DNA of 64,000 nt, from contig NZ_FNIE01000008.1 of the NCBI RefSeq assembly GCF_900103985.1, forward strand, positions 1 through 64,000, given 5' to 3'. Position 1 is the first letter of the stretch. Each line of letters opens with the position of its first letter. Shown in pieces: positions 26,344 through 36,172 of this stretch. Below the pieces are notes generated by a model, which ran no database searches, was not told where the DNA came from, and worked only from the letters and a program-made list of their open reading frames with translations. The stretch comes from Actinacidiphila guanduensis (GTDB lineage Bacteria > Actinomycetota > Actinomycetes > Streptomycetales > Streptomycetaceae). The position numbers and the translations under genes are program-made.

Positions 26344-29118
26344 ATGGTCGGCTTCCACCTGTTCGCCGCACACCTGCGAAGGGGACCGGACGCGCCCGCG
26401 CCGCGAGCATCCCGGCACGGGCGCGCGGTGGCGCGGCTGCTCGCGTGCGGCGCGCTCGCCGTGGCCGTCGTCGTGGCGCTCTGCGCGGCGCCCACCGCCA
26501 CCGCGTCCGCCACGGCCCCGGCGACCGGCGCCGCGCACGCGGCCGGCCACGCCGCCGCACCCGCGCCGGCCACCACCGCGGCGGGCAACGCCGGTTACAC
26601 CGCGGCGAACCTCCCCGACTGGGCCATCGGCCCGTTCACCCGCAGCGCGGACAACCCGCTGCTGACGCCCAGCGGCAGCGGGTACGAGGCCGCCGCCCTG
26701 TACAACCCGGGCGTGCTCTACCGCGGCGGCCGGTACCGGATGCTCTACCGCGCCCAGGGCTCCTACGGCGGCCCGTCGCAGATCGGCTACGCCTCCGGCA
26801 CCGACGGCACCCACTTCACGGAGGACACCGCCGACAACCCGGTGATCGGCTTCGGCCTGGCCGGCCAGCAGGACAGGTGCGGCCTGGAGGACCCGCGCCT
26901 GTTCGAACTCCACGGCACCTACTACTCGTTCTTCACCTCCGTCCACCCGAAGGCGGACGGCAGCTGCTACGGCTCGTACGACATCTCCGAGTCCACCTCG
27001 ACCGACGGCGTCCACTGGAGCACCCCGTGGGTGGTGGAGCCGAACGCCGGGAACAACAAGGACGCCGCGGTGGTCACCGGCGCCGACGGCACGCCCCGGA
27101 AGGTGAACGGCGAGTACGTCATGTACTTCGGGCAGGGCGACACCGGCACGGACATCGCCTACTCGTCGGACCTGCGCACCTGGCACGCCAAGGGCAGCAC
27201 CACCCCGCGGACGGCCGACCCGCTCGACGTCCACTACCCCAAGGGCTGGCAGCCCTACGAGGTGTCCGTGGCGGTCACCGACTACCGGACCGTGCTGGGC
27301 CGGCCCGCCAACCAGGACATCGTGGTCTTCACCGCCGGGACGCTGATGGCCAACGGCCGCTGGTTCTACGCGATCAGCGAGGAGGAATTCTCCGGCCAGG
27401 ACCCGACGCTGATGCTCCACCAGCTCAGCGACGCGGCGCTGACCCCGACACCGGACGTGCCGTACGAGTGGAACGGCCAGACGCCGAAGACGGTGTGGAC
27501 GAACAGCATCTTCTTCCACGACGGCCAATGGATGATGTACTACGGCGGCGGTGACACGGTCACCGGGCTCGCCACCGCGGGGCTGCGCCGCCCGCAGCCG
27601 GCGCCCCCGGCCGCGACCCCGTTCCGCACCGGCTTCGAGCACGGCCAGCCCGCACCCGACTGGGTCGACGGCGTCGACACCTCCCCCGGCGGCGGCGGGA
27701 TCTCCGGCGTCACCGCGTACAGCGGCGCCTCCGGCCCGGAGGCCAGTGCGCGCCAGGTGCTCGACCACGACGGCACCAACGCGCTGATGTACTCCGGGCA
27801 GGCCACCGGCGCGGCCGACGACCACGCCTACATGCGGCTGTTCGACCTGTCCGGCCGGCCGGTGCGCACCGGCCGGGACACCACGTTGAGCTACTGGATC
27901 CATCCTCAGGCGAAAGGCGCCGACGCGCCCGGCGTCACCGGCGACAACAGCAGCTGTGTCGCCCTCGACCTGGTCTTCTCCGACGGCAGCAGCCTGCACG
28001 GCCTGCCGGGCTCCCCGCTCACGGCCGCGTCGCAGTGCGGCACGCTCGTGCCCGGCCAGTGGAACCGGGTCGGTGTGGACATCGGAAAGGCGGCGGCGGG
28101 CAGGAAGATCGTCCGCATCGACCTGGGCTACGACCAGCCCGGCGGCAAGGGCGGCTACCGCGGCTACGTCGACGACATCGCGCTCACGAACACCCCGGCC
28201 CGCACCGCGACCCTCAGCTCGGTCACTCCCGCGCAGGCCGCACCCGGCCAGCGGGTCACCGTCACCGGCAAGGGCTTCGGCTCCTCCTCGCACGGCCGGC
28301 AACTGCTGCTGTCCGACGCCGGCGTGCACTGGGGCGGCGCGGGCGACCTCGGCACCCTGCACATCGACCACTGGTCGGACACCTCCATCACGTTCACGGT
28401 GCCGAAGCCGAGCGGCCCGGCCGTCTCGACGGCCTCCGGGCCGGGCAACATCTGGCGCGTCGAACCCGGCAGCGTGGCGAGCGTCGCCGTGGTGACCGGG
28501 CCCGGCGGCGGGACGTCCGGCACCGGGCAGTTCACCGTCGCGGCCACGGACACGCTGTCCGACTACTACAACGACGTGGGCATCTCGCCGGACACCGACC
28601 CGGGGTGCGGCGCGCTCGACAACGGCACCGACACCTACTCGGCGGACGCGCTCGCCGCGGCCGCACCGCACCCGCTCACCCCCGGCGCCCGGGTGGACAT
28701 CGACGGGCTGGACTTCACCTGGCCGCAGGCACAGCCCTGCAACGACGACAACGTGCGCGCGCTCGGCCAGACCGTGCTGATGCCGCACCGGGCCGGTGCC
28801 ACCCGGATCGGCTTCCTCGGCGCGGCGACGAACGGGGCCCACTCGGGCACCGTGACGATCCACTACACCGACGGCAGCAGCGGCACCGCGACACTGGCGC
28901 AGTCCGACTGGGGCAACGCGCCCGGCGCCGGGAACACCGAGGTGGCCGCGATGACCTACCGCAACCAGGCACTCGGCAGGCAGGACCACGCCTTCCACGT
29001 CGACGAGCAGACCGTGGCCGTCGACCCGGACAAGGTCGTCGCCTCGATCACGCTGCCCTCCGACAAGGACCTCCACATCTTCGCGACGGCGCAGGACGGC
29101 ACGCCCGCCGCGAAGTAG
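26344..29118 (+). CDS. Secreted multidomain glycan-active protein, GH130-like
   Basis: Exported protein of 924 residues. The signal region has arginines and a long hydrophobic Ala/Val stretch, cleaved near residue 50. Residues 90-420 form a five-bladed propeller related to GH130 and GH43/32 enzymes: NPGVLYRGGRYRMLYRA, the GH130-like LEDPR at 181-185, and repeated W/Y-rich strands. Next comes a lectin-like jelly roll (about 425-620), an IPT/TIG domain (about 620-700) and a C-terminal beta domain beginning DYYNDVGISPD (about 735-924) that resembles carbohydrate-binding modules. The ATG at 26344 has GAGAGG upstream. Substrate is unknown; GH130 members act on beta-mannosides. It is probably co-expressed with the next gene and controlled by the LacI-type site upstream. 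Confidence 0.75.
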   Translation: MVGFHLFAAHLRRGPDAPAPRASRHGRAVARLLACGALAVAVVVALCAAPTATASATAPATGAAHAAGHAAAPAPATTAAGNAGYTAANLPDWAIGPFTRSADNPLLTPSGSGYEAAALYNPGVLYRGGRYRMLYRAQGSYGGPSQIGYASGTDGTHFTEDTADNPVIGFGLAGQQDRCGLEDPRLFELHGTYYSFFTSVHPKADGSCYGSYDISESTSTDGVHWSTPWVVEPNAGNNKDAAVVTGADGTPRKVNGEYVMYFGQGDTGTDIAYSSDLRTWHAKGSTTPRTADPLDVHYPKGWQPYEVSVAVTDYRTVLGRPANQDIVVFTAGTLMANGRWFYAISEEEFSGQDPTLMLHQLSDAALTPTPDVPYEWNGQTPKTVWTNSIFFHDGQWMMYYGGGDTVTGLATAGLRRPQPAPPAATPFRTGFEHGQPAPDWVDGVDTSPGGGGISGVTAYSGASGPEASARQVLDHDGTNALMYSGQATGAADDHAYMRLFDLSGRPVRTGRDTTLSYWIHPQAKGADAPGVTGDNSSCVALDLVFSDGSSLHGLPGSPLTAASQCGTLVPGQWNRVGVDIGKAAAGRKIVRIDLGYDQPGGKGGYRGYVDDIALTNTPARTATLSSVTPAQAAPGQRVTVTGKGFGSSSHGRQLLLSDAGVHWGGAGDLGTLHIDHWSDTSITFTVPKPSGPAVSTASGPGNIWRVEPGSVASVAVVTGPGGGTSGTGQFTVAATDTLSDYYNDVGISPDTDPGCGALDNGTDTYSADALAAAAPHPLTPGARVDIDGLDFTWPQAQPCNDDNVRALGQTVLMPHRAGATRIGFLGAATNGAHSGTVTIHYTDGSSGTATLAQSDWGNAPGAGNTEVAAMTYRNQALGRQDHAFHVDEQTVAVDPDKVVASITLPSDKDLHIFATAQDGTPAAK

Positions 29119-29127
29119 CCCCCCGGC

Positions 29128-29153
29128 GGGGGAGCACCGCCAGGTGCTTCCCC
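29128..29153 (+). terminator. Intercistronic hairpin
   Basis: An 11-bp stem with one G-T pair (29128-29138 with 29143-29153) and a 4-base loop lies between the GH130-like stop and the next GTG. It may attenuate read-through or protect the upstream mRNA end. Confidence 0.5.
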
Positions 29154-29224
29154 GCACCCGCTGCCGCCCACCGTCCCGTATCCGTACCACCCCGTCAGAC
29201 CTGCACCACGAGAGGCGTCGAAAC

Positions 29225-32200
29225 GTGTCCCAGCTACCCCCTCTCCCCGTCGACCGGCGCCGGTTCGTCCAGCTGCTCGGCGCCTCGGCCGCCCTGGCCG
29301 CACTGCCCGCCGCGCTGGCCGAAGGCACCGCGTCCGCCGCCGGGCACCCCGGCGGCAGCACCACCGCCGCCGACCCGGTGGCCGACACCTACTACCGGGT
29401 CCTGCTCGACCACACCCGCTGGTCGGAGACCCAGTGGGACGCGGCCAAGGGCTACTACACGGCCACCGACTTCGGCTTCGCGGTCGTCCTGGGCAACGCG
29501 GTCCTCCTCACCCACGGCAGCTACGACGCCGGGAAGGCCGGCATCGACGCGGCCACGCTGAAGGACCGGACGCTCGCCTCGATCGCGCACTTCGCCGCCT
29601 CCAACCGCAACAACGGCGGCACCGAGTGGGGCAGGACGCTTTTCTTCGACACCACCTTCCAGCTGTACTTCGCCCTGGCCGCCCGGCTCCTGTGGCAGGA
29701 CCTCGACACCGGCACGCGGCAACTCGTCGACTCCCTCATCCGCAACCAGGCCGCCTACACCACCTCGCTCGGCACCCGCGACGACCCGCTGTCCTCCCCG
29801 TGGACCCCCAACGGACTCAAGGGCGGCTGGCAGGGCGACACCAAGGTCGACGAGATGGGCGTCTACGCCCAGTCGCTGGTGCCGGCGCTGGTCTGGGCGC
29901 AGGACGACCCGCGGTACCCGGACTGGCTGGCCTGCTACCGGGCCTGGGCGCGCAACGAGACGGGCCTGCCGGCGGCCGACCTGGCCAACCCGGCCACGGT
30001 GGACGGGACCGCGGTCAGCGCCAACACCGCGCACAACCTGTGGGACACCTTCCTGGTGGAGAACCACGGCTCCTTCGAGCCGCACTACCAGGAGGAGGTG
30101 TGGCGCACCTCCGCGCGCACGGCGATCCACTACCTGACCGCCGGCCGCGCCCTGCCGCAGGTGGTCACCGACCAGCCCAACACCGGCCCGCTGTGGCGCA
30201 GCATCCTCAACGTGATGAGCGACGCGGGCGAGCCGTTCATGCCGATGATCAACGACCGGGAGCACCTGTACGGCCGCGACGTGATCCCGCTGGCGTTCCA
30301 GGCCCAGGTGATCGGCGACCGCGCCGCCGCCTGGGCCGAACAGGCCATGGCCGCAAGGCTGGAGGCCTATCAGGCGTACCCGCCGCAGTACCGGCTGGCG
30401 AAGTTCTCCGGCGAGCCCAAGTACGAGCCGGAGGCCCGCGCCGAGGTCGCCATCAGCTACCTGCTCCACCAGTGGGCGGCGCGCTCGGGGCGGAGCGTGC
30501 GGGCGCTGTCGGCGGCGGAGTTCTTCCGGCAGGCGTCCGGCGTCATCGACTTCGGTGCGGGCCCGGGCCTGGTCTCGCACCAGTCGTCCGGCGCCTGGGC
30601 GGGGGCCGTCAGCAAGGCCGGGTTCGTGAAGTTCGGCTGGCAACCCGCGCACGACGACTGGCTGTTCAAGCTCAGCGCCGCCACCCCGGTGTTCCTGCCG
30701 GCGGTCACCGGCACGGTCGCCGGCCGCCGGGTGCGCGCCTACCAGGCGGTGCGGGACGGTTTCGACGGCAGCGCGACCGTCCTGGACCTCGGGTCGGCGG
30801 CCTACGCGGGCCTGACCACCCTGCCCTCGGGCGCGGTCGTCTACGCCACCACCGGGACCGGCGCGGGCGAGGGCCACCTGGAGGTCTACAACCTGACCAT
30901 GCCGGGCATGCCCGGCCTCACCGGGTCGCGCACCTACCGCTACGCCGAGGGCAGCCACACCGTCGCGGCCGCCGACAGCGACGGCACGACCACCGGCGGC
31001 CGGGTGGACCAGCTGACCTTCACCCGCACCTCGGTGCGCTACCTGCGCATGCAGGGCGTCCAGGGCGACCCCACCTACGGCTACTCGATCTACGAGTTCG
31101 AGGCCCGGGACGGCGCCGACGGTGCCGACATCGCCCAGGGCGGCACCGCCACCGCCTCCTCCTCGACCACCGGCATGGGCCCCTCGCTCGCCGTCGACGG
31201 CAGCACCACCACCCGGTGGGCGGTGGCCAAGAGCGACCGCCAGCGGGGCGACAGCTGGCTGGAGGTGGACCTCGGCGCCGCGCACGACGTGGATCGGGTG
31301 ACCGTCCGCTGGGAAGCCGCCGCCGGGCGGAAGTACCTCGTGCAGGGCTCCACCGACGGGCAGACCTGGACCGACCTGGCCTCCTGGCCCACCCCGGACG
31401 TGACCAGCACCGGCGGCTGGCTCGACGTGGACGGCCGGGCCGGGCTGGTGGTGCGCGGCTCGGAGCTGCCGCTGTCGGTCTACGGCGACGTCGTGGTGCT
31501 CGCCGACGGCCCGGCCGCGCCGCTGTTGGTCGAGGGCCTGCCCGGCGCCTCGACGAGCACCCTGCGCGCGCTGGCCGCGCGGCCGGTGCCGCGGCCGGAC
31601 GCCGACGGGGTGCGGGCGGCCCTGACCGAGGACCACCTCAGCGTCTTCAACCTGACCGGCTCCCCGGTGTCCACCACGGTCGCCGTGCCCTCCACCGGCA
31701 CCGAGCGGGTGCTGTTCGAGGGCCGGCAGACGGTCACCTCGGACGGCACCTTGCTGGAGGTCGCCCTCGACGCGGCATCGGCGCAGCTCCTCCCGCCGCG
31801 GCTGACGCTGCGTCCGCTGTCCGGCCGCCGGCTGCCGTCCGGCCTGGTCGCCGAGGTGGTGGACGGTGCCACGGTGCGGCTGTCCGGGGCGTCCTGCCAG
31901 GTGCGGGTGACCGGCCAGGGCCGCAGCGCCGTGGCGACGGTGCGGGACGGGCGGGGAGCCGTCACCGTCCGGGTGAGCGGGGCCACCGCGTACCCGCTGG
32001 ACGACCTGGCGCTGGGCCGGACCGTCTTCCCGACCGACCCGCTGCCCGCCGGCATGTCCGACCCGCGCGCGGCCGTGGACGGCGACCCGCACACGGCGTG
32101 GACACCGGGCCCCAAGGGCCGGATGGTGGTGGACCTGGGCGCCTCGGTGCAGTTCACGGAGGTGAGCGCCGAGTGGACCGGCGGCCGTGTCCCGGCCGGG

Positions 32201-32368
32201 CAGGTCGAGGTCAGTGACGACGGCGTGACCTACCGCGGCGCGGGCACCCTGACCGGGTCCGGCCCGCGCCGGAGCCTCGGTGTCAAGGCCACCGCCCGCT
32301 ACGTCGCCCTGGCGACCGACGCCGCCGGCGCCGGCGGGGCGCGCCTGGTCAGCCTCTCGGTGCGCTGA
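29225..32368 (+). CDS. TAT-exported protein with two discoidin-like domains, probable polysaccharide lyase or hydrolase
   Basis: Protein of 1047 residues from GTG 29225, with GAGAGG ten bases upstream. The N-terminus carries a twin-arginine signal (RRRFVQLLG) and an Ala-rich cleavage region. Residues about 45-450 are helix-rich with aromatic pairs (TEWGRTLFFDTTFQLYFALAARL), like the alpha/alpha toroid of polysaccharide lyases. A beta-rich domain follows (about 450-600). A discoidin or F5/8 type C domain runs about 635-735 (ASSSTTGMGPSLAVDGSTTT), and a second lies at the C-terminus (about 930-1047, SDPRAAVDGDPHTAW). It is in line with the GH130-like gene, suggesting that both act on the same outside glycan. 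Family assignment of the catalytic part is tentative. Confidence 0.7.
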   Translation: MSQLPPLPVDRRRFVQLLGASAALAALPAALAEGTASAAGHPGGSTTAADPVADTYYRVLLDHTRWSETQWDAAKGYYTATDFGFAVVLGNAVLLTHGSYDAGKAGIDAATLKDRTLASIAHFAASNRNNGGTEWGRTLFFDTTFQLYFALAARLLWQDLDTGTRQLVDSLIRNQAAYTTSLGTRDDPLSSPWTPNGLKGGWQGDTKVDEMGVYAQSLVPALVWAQDDPRYPDWLACYRAWARNETGLPAADLANPATVDGTAVSANTAHNLWDTFLVENHGSFEPHYQEEVWRTSARTAIHYLTAGRALPQVVTDQPNTGPLWRSILNVMSDAGEPFMPMINDREHLYGRDVIPLAFQAQVIGDRAAAWAEQAMAARLEAYQAYPPQYRLAKFSGEPKYEPEARAEVAISYLLHQWAARSGRSVRALSAAEFFRQASGVIDFGAGPGLVSHQSSGAWAGAVSKAGFVKFGWQPAHDDWLFKLSAATPVFLPAVTGTVAGRRVRAYQAVRDGFDGSATVLDLGSAAYAGLTTLPSGAVVYATTGTGAGEGHLEVYNLTMPGMPGLTGSRTYRYAEGSHTVAAADSDGTTTGGRVDQLTFTRTSVRYLRMQGVQGDPTYGYSIYEFEARDGADGADIAQGGTATASSSTTGMGPSLAVDGSTTTRWAVAKSDRQRGDSWLEVDLGAAHDVDRVTVRWEAAAGRKYLVQGSTDGQTWTDLASWPTPDVTSTGGWLDVDGRAGLVVRGSELPLSVYGDVVVLADGPAAPLLVEGLPGASTSTLRALAARPVPRPDADGVRAALTEDHLSVFNLTGSPVSTTVAVPSTGTERVLFEGRQTVTSDGTLLEVALDAASAQLLPPRLTLRPLSGRRLPSGLVAEVVDGATVRLSGASCQVRVTGQGRSAVATVRDGRGAVTVRVSGATAYPLDDLALGRTVFPTDPLPAGMSDPRAAVDGDPHTAWTPGPKGRMVVDLGASVQFTEVSAEWTGGRVPAGQVEVSDDGVTYRGAGTLTGSGPRRSLGVKATARYVALATDAAGAGGARLVSLSVR

Positions 32369-32377
32369 CCCGGCCAC

Positions 32378-32405
32378 GGGGGTGCCGCGCCACCGCGGCA
32401 CCCCC
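32378..32405 (+). terminator. Strong hairpin after the discoidin-protein gene
   Basis: A perfect 12-bp stem GGGGGTGCCGCG (32378-32389) with its complement (32394-32405) and a 4-base loop, ten bases after the stop. Confidence 0.9.
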
Positions 32406-32515
32406 GCCGTATGTCGGCCTTCGCCCCACAGCCCCCGCCGCCGGTCCCAGGAGCAAGGATTCCGCTGTCCGGCTCGGTCCGCCGCGGCCCCGGGCGCCCG
32501 GGACCGGGGGAGGGC

Positions 32516-33157
32516 TCAGCGGAGGTCCCGGCCCTCGAGGACGCGGTTGCGAACTCCGGTGCGGGCGGCCTGGAGCATCACCTGGCCGAGGCGGTCGGAG
32601 GTGGTGACGAGGTGGGGGAGCGCCCTGTCCAGCAGCGGGTACAGCCGCACGGCCATGCGGTACCCGAGGGTGTAGCGCGCGACGGAGGACCGGTCCGCGG
32701 GCTGGACGTGCGCGGGACGGACCATGCAGCCGGTCGTCGGGAAGAGCTCCTGGATCGCCTTCTCGGCGCGGGCCTTGACGCGGAAGCCCTTGGCCCGCTT
32801 CCCGGTGTCCGCCCCCGTGACGGAGACGTAGAAGAAGGCCATGTCGGGCCGCACGGCCACGATGGCGCGCCCCGCGGCGACGGCGAAGTCGTGGGTCACG
32901 CGGGTGTACTCGGCCTCGTCGAGTTCGCGCGAGGCGCGCCCGACGCACCAGAAGCACACGTCGTACGCGGCGAACCGGTCCTCCACCGCCGAGAAGTCCG
33001 TGAAGTCCTCGTGGAGGACCTCGTGCAGGCGGGGGTGGCGTACACCGGTCGCGCGGCGGGTGACGACGAGCACCTCCTCGACGTCGGGGGCCTGGAGGCA
33101 CTGGCGCAGGACGCCGCCGCCAACCGTACCGGTGGCGCCGAACAGCAGGATCTTCAC
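32516..33157 (-). CDS. NAD(P)-binding Rossmann-fold oxidoreductase
   Basis: Protein of 213 residues, related to the atypical SDR/NmrA-like group. The N-terminus gives the nucleotide motif GATGTVGGG after strand 1 (VKILLFGATG), then VLVVTRR after strand 2. It lacks a YxxxK pair, as atypical members often do. The GTG at 33157 is chosen because upstream codons of the longer frame look random. A good promoter lies 48 bases upstream. It is divergent from the DUF6351 gene, and no function can be assigned beyond dinucleotide binding. Confidence 0.85.
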   Translation of the reverse strand: MKILLFGATGTVGGGVLRQCLQAPDVEEVLVVTRRATGVRHPRLHEVLHEDFTDFSAVEDRFAAYDVCFWCVGRASRELDEAEYTRVTHDFAVAAGRAIVAVRPDMAFFYVSVTGADTGKRAKGFRVKARAEKAIQELFPTTGCMVRPAHVQPADRSSVARYTLGYRMAVRLYPLLDRALPHLVTTSDRLGQVMLQAARTGVRNRVLEGRDLR

Positions 33158-33204
33158 CGTGTCATGTCTCTTTCGTGCGGGGGAGGAGCGGCTTCGCGCC
33201 CTGC

Positions 33205-33234
33205 AGCATAGCGGACCACTGCTCTCTTGAGTAA
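33205..33234 (-). promoter_or_regulatory. Candidate sigma-70-type promoter of the Rossmann gene
   Basis: Minus-strand TTACTC (33229-33234), an 18-base spacer and TATGCT (33205-33210) fit the housekeeping promoter pattern 48 bases ahead of the GTG. Confidence 0.5.
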
Positions 33235-33428
33235 TCCCGCCGAGGCCGCTCCGAGTATGCGCCGTGGTGCTCTCCTGCGGTGTGACGCGGCAATGACCCC
33301 TCGACGCGCAGATCGCGAACAAGCGCGAAGTCTAGGCAAGTGAGCAATGGTCCGTTACGTTGCGCCCGTGCTGCTTCCCGAGCCGCAGTGCGCAGCACCA
33401 CGCAGCACCACGAGGAAGGGACCCGCCC

Positions 33429-35729
33429 ATGTCCGAACGCCGTCACCGCTCCGCCCTCGACCGGACCGTCACGTGCGCCGCCCTGTCCGCCGTGGCCGGC
33501 CTGCTCGCGCTGACCGCCCCGCCCGCCACCGCGGTGGGCGCGGGCAACGGTCCCGCACCCACCGCCCTGCGGCTGACCACGGCGGCCAACTCGCACCCGG
33601 AACTGATCAGCGGGCCCTCCACCCTGATCCGGGTCTCCCTTCCCGCTCACGCCGATCCGCACCGGGCGCGGATCACGGAGAACGGCCGCGACATCTCGGA
33701 CGCCTTCGCCGAACAGCCGGACGGGACCCTGCTCGGCCTGGCGACCGGCCTGCGGGTCGGCGGCAACGAACTGACCGCCGCGGCCGGGAAGGACCGCGCG
33801 ACGCTGAGGATCACCGACCACCCGAGCACCGGGCCGGTCTTCTCGGGCCCCCAGCAGCACCCGTACTTCTGCGAGACCACGGCCTTCGGTCTGTCCGCCG
33901 CACGGCAGCCGGACTGCTCGGCACCGACGAAGGTCACCTACTGGTACCGGACGCGCGACGGAGCCTTCAAGACGCTCACCGACCCGCGGAGCAGGCCCGC
34001 GGACCTGGCCACCGCGCACGTCGACGGGCGGGCCGTGCCGTACGTCGTCCGCATGGAGACGGGCACCATCGACCGGGCCGTCTACCAGACCGCGGTGCTC
34101 TACGACGGGAGGGCTCCCTCGCCGCTGCGGACCGGCGCCGGCTGGAACCACAAGCTCGTCTACACCTTCGGCGGCGGCTGCAACGGCGGGTACCACCAGG
34201 GCGACGTCACCGGCGGCGTGCTCGACGACCTGATGCTGTCCCAGGGCTACGGTGTCGCCTCCTCCAGCCTCAACGTGCTGGACCAGAACTGCAGCACCGT
34301 GCTGTCCGCCGAGGCGGCGATGATGGTGAAGGAACACTTCGCCGACGTGAACGGACCGATCCGGTACACCATCGGCTGGGGCGCGTCGGGCGGCGCCATC
34401 CAGCAGTACGACATCGCGGACGCCTACCCGGGCATCCTGGACGGCATCGTGGCCGGAGTGCCGTTTCCCGACCCGCTGTCCACCGCGGTCACGACCGAGG
34501 ACTGCCTCCTGCTGGACAACTGGTTCGCAGCCGGCGGCCGGGGACTGAGCGCCGCGCAGCGTCAGGCCGTCGCCGGTTTCCGCTCCTACGACACCTGCAC
34601 CTCCTGGATCGCCTCCTTCGCCGACCGGATCACTCCCACCGGCAGCTGCAACCGCCAGCTCGTCTCGCCGGACGCGGCGATCCCGACCGCGGCCCTCTGG
34701 GACCCGGCCAGGAACCCGCACGGCGTGCAGTGCAGCCTCCAGCGCCAGCTCGGCAACCAGCTCGGAGTCGATCCCCGCACCGGCCTCGCCCCCCTGCCGT
34801 ACGACAACACCGGGGTCCAGTACGGCCTCTCCGCGCTCGACGACGACGCGATCAGCCCCGACCAGTTCGTGGCCCTCAACCGCGCCGTCGGCGGCCTCGA
34901 CCAGTACGGCGCGCCGGTCGCCGCGCGCAGCTCCGCCTCCGCGCGCATGCTGACCACCGCCTACCGGGAGGACCTGATCCTCTCCGGCGGCCAGGGACTG
35001 CGCTCCACGCCCGTCATCGACCAGCGCACGGACATGGACGAGGCCGGCGTCCTCTCCGACATCCACACCACCCAGTGGTCCTTCGCCCTTCGTGCCCGGC
35101 TGCTGCGGGCCAACGGCACCGCCGCCAACCAGGTCGTCATCGAGAACCAGGCGACACCGGAACAGACGGTGGCGGCGTCCGCCTACGAACTGTCGGCCAT
35201 GGACCGGTGGCTGGCGAACATCTCCGAGGACACCACGCACCGCGATCCCCGGGACAAGGTCGTGGCCGGCAGACCGGCCGGGCTGGGCGACGGCTGCTAC
35301 CTGCCCTCCGGGCAACGCGTCCTCGCCCCGCTCACGTACCCCGCGACCGGTCCGTGCGCCGCCCTCTACCCGGTCGCGTCGAGCCCTCGGGGCGTGGCCG
35401 GCGCGCCGTTGGCCGCGGACGTGCTCAAGTGCCAGCTGCGGCCGATCGACTTCTCCTCCTACCGCGTGCGGTTCACTGCCGCCCAGCGCAGGGCCCTGCG
35501 GGCGGCCTTCCCCGAGGGCGTCTGCGCGTACGACCGGCCCGCCGTGGGCAGCACGCCCCCGATGGGCACGTGGCTGAGCTACGGCGACGGCTCGTGCGGC
35601 ACCTTCGGCCGGGCCCCGGCCCCCCGGCCCGTGGGCGCCGCGTCGGCGTGCGCCCATGAACCCGGTGGCCGGCCTGCCGGTCATCAGGGACGCGGCGTGG
35701 GTGCGGGCGCCGGGGCGGGGCCGTCATGA
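33429..35729 (+). CDS. Secreted DUF6351 protein, probable alpha/beta hydrolase
   Basis: Exported protein of 766 residues with a signal peptide (basic start, then TCAALSAVAGLLALTAPPATA). The body matches the DUF6351 family of actinobacterial secreted proteins. A nucleophile-elbow-like GWGASGG near residue 318, the oxyanion-like segment YTFGGGCNGGYHQG before it, and many cysteines suggest an alpha/beta-hydrolase fold, perhaps a PHB-depolymerase or tannase-like esterase; the reaction is unproven. The C-terminal 45 residues are Gly/Ala-rich and look disordered. The ATG at 33429 follows GGAAGGGA. It stands alone. Confidence 0.8.
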   Translation: MSERRHRSALDRTVTCAALSAVAGLLALTAPPATAVGAGNGPAPTALRLTTAANSHPELISGPSTLIRVSLPAHADPHRARITENGRDISDAFAEQPDGTLLGLATGLRVGGNELTAAAGKDRATLRITDHPSTGPVFSGPQQHPYFCETTAFGLSAARQPDCSAPTKVTYWYRTRDGAFKTLTDPRSRPADLATAHVDGRAVPYVVRMETGTIDRAVYQTAVLYDGRAPSPLRTGAGWNHKLVYTFGGGCNGGYHQGDVTGGVLDDLMLSQGYGVASSSLNVLDQNCSTVLSAEAAMMVKEHFADVNGPIRYTIGWGASGGAIQQYDIADAYPGILDGIVAGVPFPDPLSTAVTTEDCLLLDNWFAAGGRGLSAAQRQAVAGFRSYDTCTSWIASFADRITPTGSCNRQLVSPDAAIPTAALWDPARNPHGVQCSLQRQLGNQLGVDPRTGLAPLPYDNTGVQYGLSALDDDAISPDQFVALNRAVGGLDQYGAPVAARSSASARMLTTAYREDLILSGGQGLRSTPVIDQRTDMDEAGVLSDIHTTQWSFALRARLLRANGTAANQVVIENQATPEQTVAASAYELSAMDRWLANISEDTTHRDPRDKVVAGRPAGLGDGCYLPSGQRVLAPLTYPATGPCAALYPVASSPRGVAGAPLAADVLKCQLRPIDFSSYRVRFTAAQRRALRAAFPEGVCAYDRPAVGSTPPMGTWLSYGDGSCGTFGRAPAPRPVGAASACAHEPGGRPAGHQGRGVGAGAGAGPS

Positions 35730-36105
35730 CGGACGCGCCCAGGCCGGGCAGTTCGGTGACGCCGTGCAAGCGCGGTGCGGCCTCCGTACCCGCACGGGCG
35801 CCCGGTTCTGCCCGCTGCGTTGTCCCGGGACGTAGGTGCCGCCCACGTTCCGGCCTCCTCGTCCGGCGGGGCCACGGCGCGAGCCGGGAACTCGGTGGCT
35901 CTCACCACGGAGCCGCGCGGAGACGCCTCCAACCTTGTCGCGGTGCTGCGGCGCGACGCCTCCTGCTCCTTGCCGCAGGCAGCGTCCCGGGTCGAACGTC
36001 TCGCGCGGGAAAGGGTGCGCCGCTTCTTCCACGTGTACGAGGAACTTCCTTCATCGCCACTGTGCTGCTTCATGGACGGCGGCGTCCGAGCGCTGGGCAT
36101 GGGGG
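35730..36105. other. Intergenic stretch, no gene seen
   Basis: The bases between the DUF6351 gene and the hairpin at 36106 contain only frames with random composition. Confidence 0.55.
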
Positions 36106-36135
36106 TGCCCCCGACTTTGGGAGGTGTCGGGGGCA
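36106..36135 (-). terminator. Hairpin downstream of the DUF5666-like gene
   Basis: A perfect 10-bp stem TGCCCCCGAC (36106-36115) with its complement (36126-36135) and a 10-base loop, 37 bases past the minus-strand stop at 36173. Confidence 0.7.
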
Positions 36136-36172
36136 GCTCCATGGGGTGAGGGTGCCCTGCTGGGCTTACGGC

